Below, piece after piece: positions 47,842 through 51,103 of a DNA stretch of 51,103 bases. Position numbers and translations under genes: made by a program. The stretch lies in contig DCIG01000004.1 in assembly GCA_002315855.1 (NCBI GenBank), positions 1 to 51,103 of the forward strand. Direction: 5' to 3'. Position 1 is the first letter of the stretch, and the number at the start of each line of letters is the position of its first letter. The notes under the pieces are model-generated. The model saw only the letters and a program-made list of their open reading frames with translations. It was not told the origin of the DNA and did not search any database. This DNA comes from Lentisphaeria bacterium UBA1732. Lineage in GTDB: Bacteria > Verrucomicrobiota > Lentisphaeria > Victivallales > UBA1829.

Positions 47842-50142
47842 ATGGACAACAAACTCATTCAGATCGGAAACAGAATCCGCGAAACCCGTCAAATTATGGA
47901 ACTCTCTGTAGAGGAAATGGCGAAGGTTACCGGTGTATCTGTAGAAGAATATCTGAAACACGAGGATGGTTCAGTTGAAAGCCCATTTGCTTTTCTTTAC
48001 CTTTGCGCGGAACGTTTCGGCGTTGATGTGGGCGCACTGGTCAGCGGCGAAACCCCGAATCTTTCGTTCTACAACCTCACACGCGGCGGCGGCGGCATGT
48101 CCATCAAACGCCGCGAAGAACTTGACTATCGCCACCTCGCTCCTCACCTGAAAAATCGTAACTGCGAACCGCTTTTTGTCGTCGCTCAGCCTCAGGAAGA
48201 AAACCGTCCCATTCATTTGACTACTCACCCCGGACACGAATTCGACTATGTCCTGACTGGACAGCTCCGTGTTCAACTGGGCGACAAAATTGAAGTCCTG
48301 AATCCCGGAGACAGTATCCTCCTCGACTCAAATCATCCTCACGGCATGGTCGCCGCAAATGGCAAGACCTGCGAATTTCTGGCTATCGTCATGTACGGCG
48401 AAGAAGTCCCCGAATCCGCAGGACCGAAAGATGCCGTCATGGGCGATGCCGCTGCGGCTCCTCACTCTGACCGCCATTATATTTATCAGGAATTTCTGGA
48501 TGCCTACTTTGACAAAAAAGGCATGTTGACCAGCGTCGACTTCCATATCCCCGATAACTTCAACTTCGCTTACGACATCATTGACGAACTTGCCAATCGC
48601 TGCCCGAATAAACGCGCCCTCCTCTGGCTCGACCGCAATCATCAGGAACGCGACTTCACATTCCGCGATATTTCCGAAATGTCGTCTCAGGCGGCAAACT
48701 ACCTTTACAACCTTGGCATTCGCAAAGGCGACCGCGTCATGCTGGTTCTGCGCCGCAACTGGCAGTTCTGGATTCTCTTCCCTGCCCTGCAGAAAATCGG
48801 CGCGACCGCGATTCTTGCACCCGTTCAGCTGAAGGAACACGATTTTACCTACCGTTTCGACAAAGCCTCTGTCAAAGCCATCATCTGCACTTCCGACGGC
48901 AATGTTTTGGAAGAAGCCGAAGCCGCCGCTCAGAAATGCCCCTCCGTTCAGCTCAAAATCTCCACAAACGGTTCCCGCCTCGGATGGCTTGACTTCGATG
49001 ATGCCCTTGACCGTTTCAGCACACGCTTCAAACGTCCCGCCGACCTCAAGGTTACGGACACCATGCTCATGTTTTTCAGCTCCGGCACAACGGGCTATCC
49101 GAAAATCGTCATGCACAGCTTCTCGTACCCCCTCGGACACCTCATTACGGCCCGCTGGTGGCACTGTGTGGACCCCGATGGTCTCCACCTCACCATTTCC
49201 GATACAGGATGGGCAAAAGCCATGTGGGGCAAATTCTTCGGACAGTGGCTCTGCGAAGCAGCCACGTTTGTTTACGACTTCGACCGTTTCGATGCTGCGG
49301 ACATTATGCCGCTTTTCAAACAATACGGCATTACCACGTTCTGCGCACCGCCGACCATGTATCGCTTCTTCATTCGCGAAGACCTCTCACACTACGATTT
49401 CAGCTCGCTCCAGCATTGCACCATCGCAGGCGAAGCCCTGAATCCCGAAGTCTTCCAGCAGTTCTACCGCCAGACCGGACGCAAGATGATGGAAGGTTTC
49501 GGGCAGACGGAAACCACCATGGTCATCGGCAATCTCGGCGGCATGGAACCCAAACCCGGCTCCATGGGCAAGCCTTCCCCGCTTTATCATGTCGAACTCT
49601 TCGATCAGGACGACAATCCGGTCAAACAGGGCGAAGTCGGCGAAATCGTCATCAAAGCTCAGCCGAACGAAGTACCCGGTCTCTTCCAGGGCTACTACGG
49701 CGATGCCGAAGCCAATGCTCATGCCTGGTACAATGGCTATTACCATACCGGCGACACTGCCTGGATGGACGAAGACGGCTATTACTGGTATGTCGGACGC
49801 ACCGATGACCTCATCAAGTCTTCCGGCTACAGAATCGGCCCCTTTGAAATCGAAAGCACCCTCATGGAGCTTCCCTACGTGCTGGAATGCGCTGTCATTG
49901 GCGTCCCCGATCCCACACGCGGTCAGATTGTCATGGCATACATCGTTTTGACCAAGGACAAAGAACCTTCCGAAGAACTCAAGAAGGAAATTCAGGACTA
50001 CGTCAAGCGCAATACGGCCCCGTACAAATATCCCCGCAAGATTGACTTCATGACCGAACTTCCGAAGACGGTCAGCGGCAAAATCCGCCGTTCTCAACTC
50101 CGTCAGGATGCCCTCAAAGCGGATGCCGAAGCGAAGAAATAA
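47842..50142 (+). CDS. Fused XRE-HTH / cupin / acyl-CoA synthetase
   Basis: From ATG 47842 the protein is 766 residues with three parts. Residues 5-65 are an XRE-type helix-turn-helix (GNRIRETRQIMELSVEEMAKVTGVSVEEYLKHEDG). Residues about 110-185 are a cupin (HPGHEFDYVLTGQL ... PGDSILLDSNHPHG). From about 215 there is an AMP-forming acyl-CoA synthetase with SSGTTGYPK (413-421), GFGQTE (to Glu557), YHTGD (634-638) and the catalytic Lys747 in SGKIR. The XRE-cupin pair is a known type of small-molecule-sensing repressor and the synthetase resembles medium-chain or aromatic acid-CoA ligases. A single chain would combine sensing, DNA binding and carboxylate activation. AAGGA lies close to the ATG. 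Two upstream in-frame starts (for example 47668) lack ribosome binding sites. Confidence 0.92.
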   Translation: MDNKLIQIGNRIRETRQIMELSVEEMAKVTGVSVEEYLKHEDGSVESPFAFLYLCAERFGVDVGALVSGETPNLSFYNLTRGGGGMSIKRREELDYRHLAPHLKNRNCEPLFVVAQPQEENRPIHLTTHPGHEFDYVLTGQLRVQLGDKIEVLNPGDSILLDSNHPHGMVAANGKTCEFLAIVMYGEEVPESAGPKDAVMGDAAAAPHSDRHYIYQEFLDAYFDKKGMLTSVDFHIPDNFNFAYDIIDELANRCPNKRALLWLDRNHQERDFTFRDISEMSSQAANYLYNLGIRKGDRVMLVLRRNWQFWILFPALQKIGATAILAPVQLKEHDFTYRFDKASVKAIICTSDGNVLEEAEAAAQKCPSVQLKISTNGSRLGWLDFDDALDRFSTRFKRPADLKVTDTMLMFFSSGTTGYPKIVMHSFSYPLGHLITARWWHCVDPDGLHLTISDTGWAKAMWGKFFGQWLCEAATFVYDFDRFDAADIMPLFKQYGITTFCAPPTMYRFFIREDLSHYDFSSLQHCTIAGEALNPEVFQQFYRQTGRKMMEGFGQTETTMVIGNLGGMEPKPGSMGKPSPLYHVELFDQDDNPVKQGEVGEIVIKAQPNEVPGLFQGYYGDAEANAHAWYNGYYHTGDTAWMDEDGYYWYVGRTDDLIKSSGYRIGPFEIESTLMELPYVLECAVIGVPDPTRGQIVMAYIVLTKDKEPSEELKKEIQDYVKRNTAPYKYPRKIDFMTELPKTVSGKIRRSQLRQDALKADAEAKK

Positions 50143-50171
50143 CCTTTCTTCTTCCCTCTCCTTTAAAAATC

Positions 50172-50213
50172 AAAAAGACGGTTGTCGCAATCAAGGATCA
50201 GCCGTCTTTTTTT
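50172..50213. terminator. Bidirectional terminator
   Basis: AAAAAGACGG pairs with CCGTCTTTTT around about 20 bases, with A and T tracts on both sides. It can serve both the synthetase gene and the convergent SIR2-like gene. Confidence 0.8.
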
Positions 50214-50271
50214 ATCCTCAATAATATCCTACTTGGGTGATATTACCGAATACGAACATAAAACATATGAG

Positions 50272-51103
50272 TTATTTTTTTCTAAGATAGATATCCTGTG
50301 GAATCCAAGATGGTGCATAAAATAAATCCCTGATGGCATCCTCTGCTCCATTCTCAAAAACTTGAGGAATACCTCCGGCATAAGCGCGCACAAGTTGTTT
50401 TCCAAAAACATCTTGTGCATTTTTAATCGCTAAAATATCCTGAGGACGAGATGATTTAATAAATGTTTCTAATTCGTCATCATAAAGCCATTTTTTGGGC
50501 CCCGTTATTCCACATACAACGGAACAGTATGGTCGTTGAGTTGTTTTATTTGCTGTCATCGCAGACATAATAGAACGCCAAATCGTATCATCTGGCGGTA
50601 AGCTGTATCCTAACAACACGATATGTTTAGCACCTCGAATTGCTGCAATTGTTTCATCTGTAATCTCTTTAATGAATGATGGTGCTTGCTCTTTCAATTT
50701 TGACTGCATATACATATAGTTATCATGTGCATAGGTAAGCTCCCCGCAGAAAAGACATTCTTCAGCGTCATATTCGCCCCTGCGATGTGCTTCTTCTTCC
50801 TTTTCTGAACGAGCTGAATTTTTCCACGAAAGATTTTTGGTCGGACCAGGAGGGAAGAGTGTAGGTGAATAAATATCCCAACTGTCTCCCCCATGTAAAT
50901 TCAATCTTCCACATACTGGACAATGTCTGAAACATGAACAACCATGGACAGCAAAATATTTTCCAATCCTGACGATTCGGTCAGATAAGTGCTTTTGGTC
51001 ATTAAGTTTTTGTGCTGTTGCCTCAGTAAACGGATAGCAAATATTCAAATTTAACTTCCCGTTTTCTGATGGCTCTCTCATTGCCAAAGTATTGGGAAAA
51101 TCA
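50272..51103 (-). CDS. SIR2-like domain protein, 5' truncated by window edge
   Basis: The frame is open to the right end of the window, so the N-terminus is missing; 276 residues are visible. A segment IAAIRGAKHIVLLGYSLPPDDTIWRSI matches the C-terminal part of SIR2-like domains, where a buried beta-strand and GYSLPxxD/R form the last part of the NAD-binding fold. Two CxxC pairs (HCPVC and CLFC) with Cys-rich neighbours probably hold zinc. The visible first methionine codons (TTG at 51087, ATG at 51081) are internal, since the frame continues upstream. The gene is clearly more AT-rich than the rest and ends at a shared terminator. SIR2-like proteins with this arrangement occur in phage-defence systems, but defence is only an inference here. 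Confidence 0.75.
   Translation of the reverse strand, partial: DFPNTLAMREPSENGKLNLNICYPFTEATAQKLNDQKHLSDRIVRIGKYFAVHGCSCFRHCPVCGRLNLHGGDSWDIYSPTLFPPGPTKNLSWKNSARSEKEEEAHRRGEYDAEECLFCGELTYAHDNYMYMQSKLKEQAPSFIKEITDETIAAIRGAKHIVLLGYSLPPDDTIWRSIMSAMTANKTTQRPYCSVVCGITGPKKWLYDDELETFIKSSRPQDILAIKNAQDVFGKQLVRAYAGGIPQVFENGAEDAIRDLFYAPSWIPQDIYLRKK

Overview
The window looks like a chromosomal stretch from a Gram-negative, anaerobe-like bacterium of the PVC superphylum, most plausibly Lentisphaerota (Victivallales-like). Support: lipid A synthesis (LpxD) next to an OmpH/Skp chaperone, several lipoproteins with clear lipoboxes, a sialate O-acetylesterase, an L-rhamnose mutarotase, the MEP isoprenoid pathway, and vertebrate-like -10/-35 promoters of the form TTGAAA-N17-TATATT in front of many genes. 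The taxonomic call is an inference from gene content and protein style; no marker gene such as rRNA is present.

Layout. 1-5.2 kb: tRNA-Leu(UAA), a hotdog thioesterase, an unknown membrane-anchored protein, glycogen phosphorylase and a DnaQ-like exonuclease. 5.3-9.4 kb: a membrane-bound SpoIIE-type phosphatase divergent from NAD-dependent DNA ligase. 9.4-13.3 kb (minus): a small Tad-like pilus cluster (two Flp-type prepilins, one of them only 53 residues, then TadE-like and TadG-like proteins) followed by an MBL-fold hydrolase. 13.6-18.4 kb (plus): a GYF/RDD-like membrane protein, a tandem two-domain solute-binding lipoprotein, and larB-larC for the nickel-pincer cofactor. 18.5-24.3 kb: metY-dtd-dxr-rseP-ispG, tightly packed. 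24.6-31.2 kb: sialate esterase lipoprotein, then purB, M32 carboxypeptidase, CPBP protease, ketopantoate reductase. 31.2-36.5 kb (minus): a CobS-like protein with a destroyed metal motif, a GlmU-like acetyltransferase, HrpB helicase and a CobB sirtuin. 36.7-39.3 kb (plus): ompH-lpxD-nadA. 39.4-45.2 kb (minus): RhtA-like exporter, small lipoprotein, mreC-mreD-mrdA cell-shape operon, rhaM and YccF. 45.6-50.1 kb (plus): an SSS symporter with a triplicated N-terminal repeat, and a fused XRE-cupin-acyl-CoA synthetase. The right edge carries an AT-rich, truncated SIR2-like gene.

Most genes are core metabolism and envelope biogenesis, often translationally coupled by ATGA overlaps. The less ordinary material is (i) a dispersed, imperfectly palindromic repeat (core ATTTCAAAAGTCCTGC) found in at least seven intergenic sites, several of them in 5' leaders between promoter and start codon; (ii) the regulator-enzyme fusion at 47.8 kb; (iii) the motor-less Tad cluster; (iv) the CobS-like paralogue; and (v) the edge SIR2-like gene, possibly the border of an accessory or defence region. 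No CRISPR array, insertion sequence, integrase or rRNA was seen.
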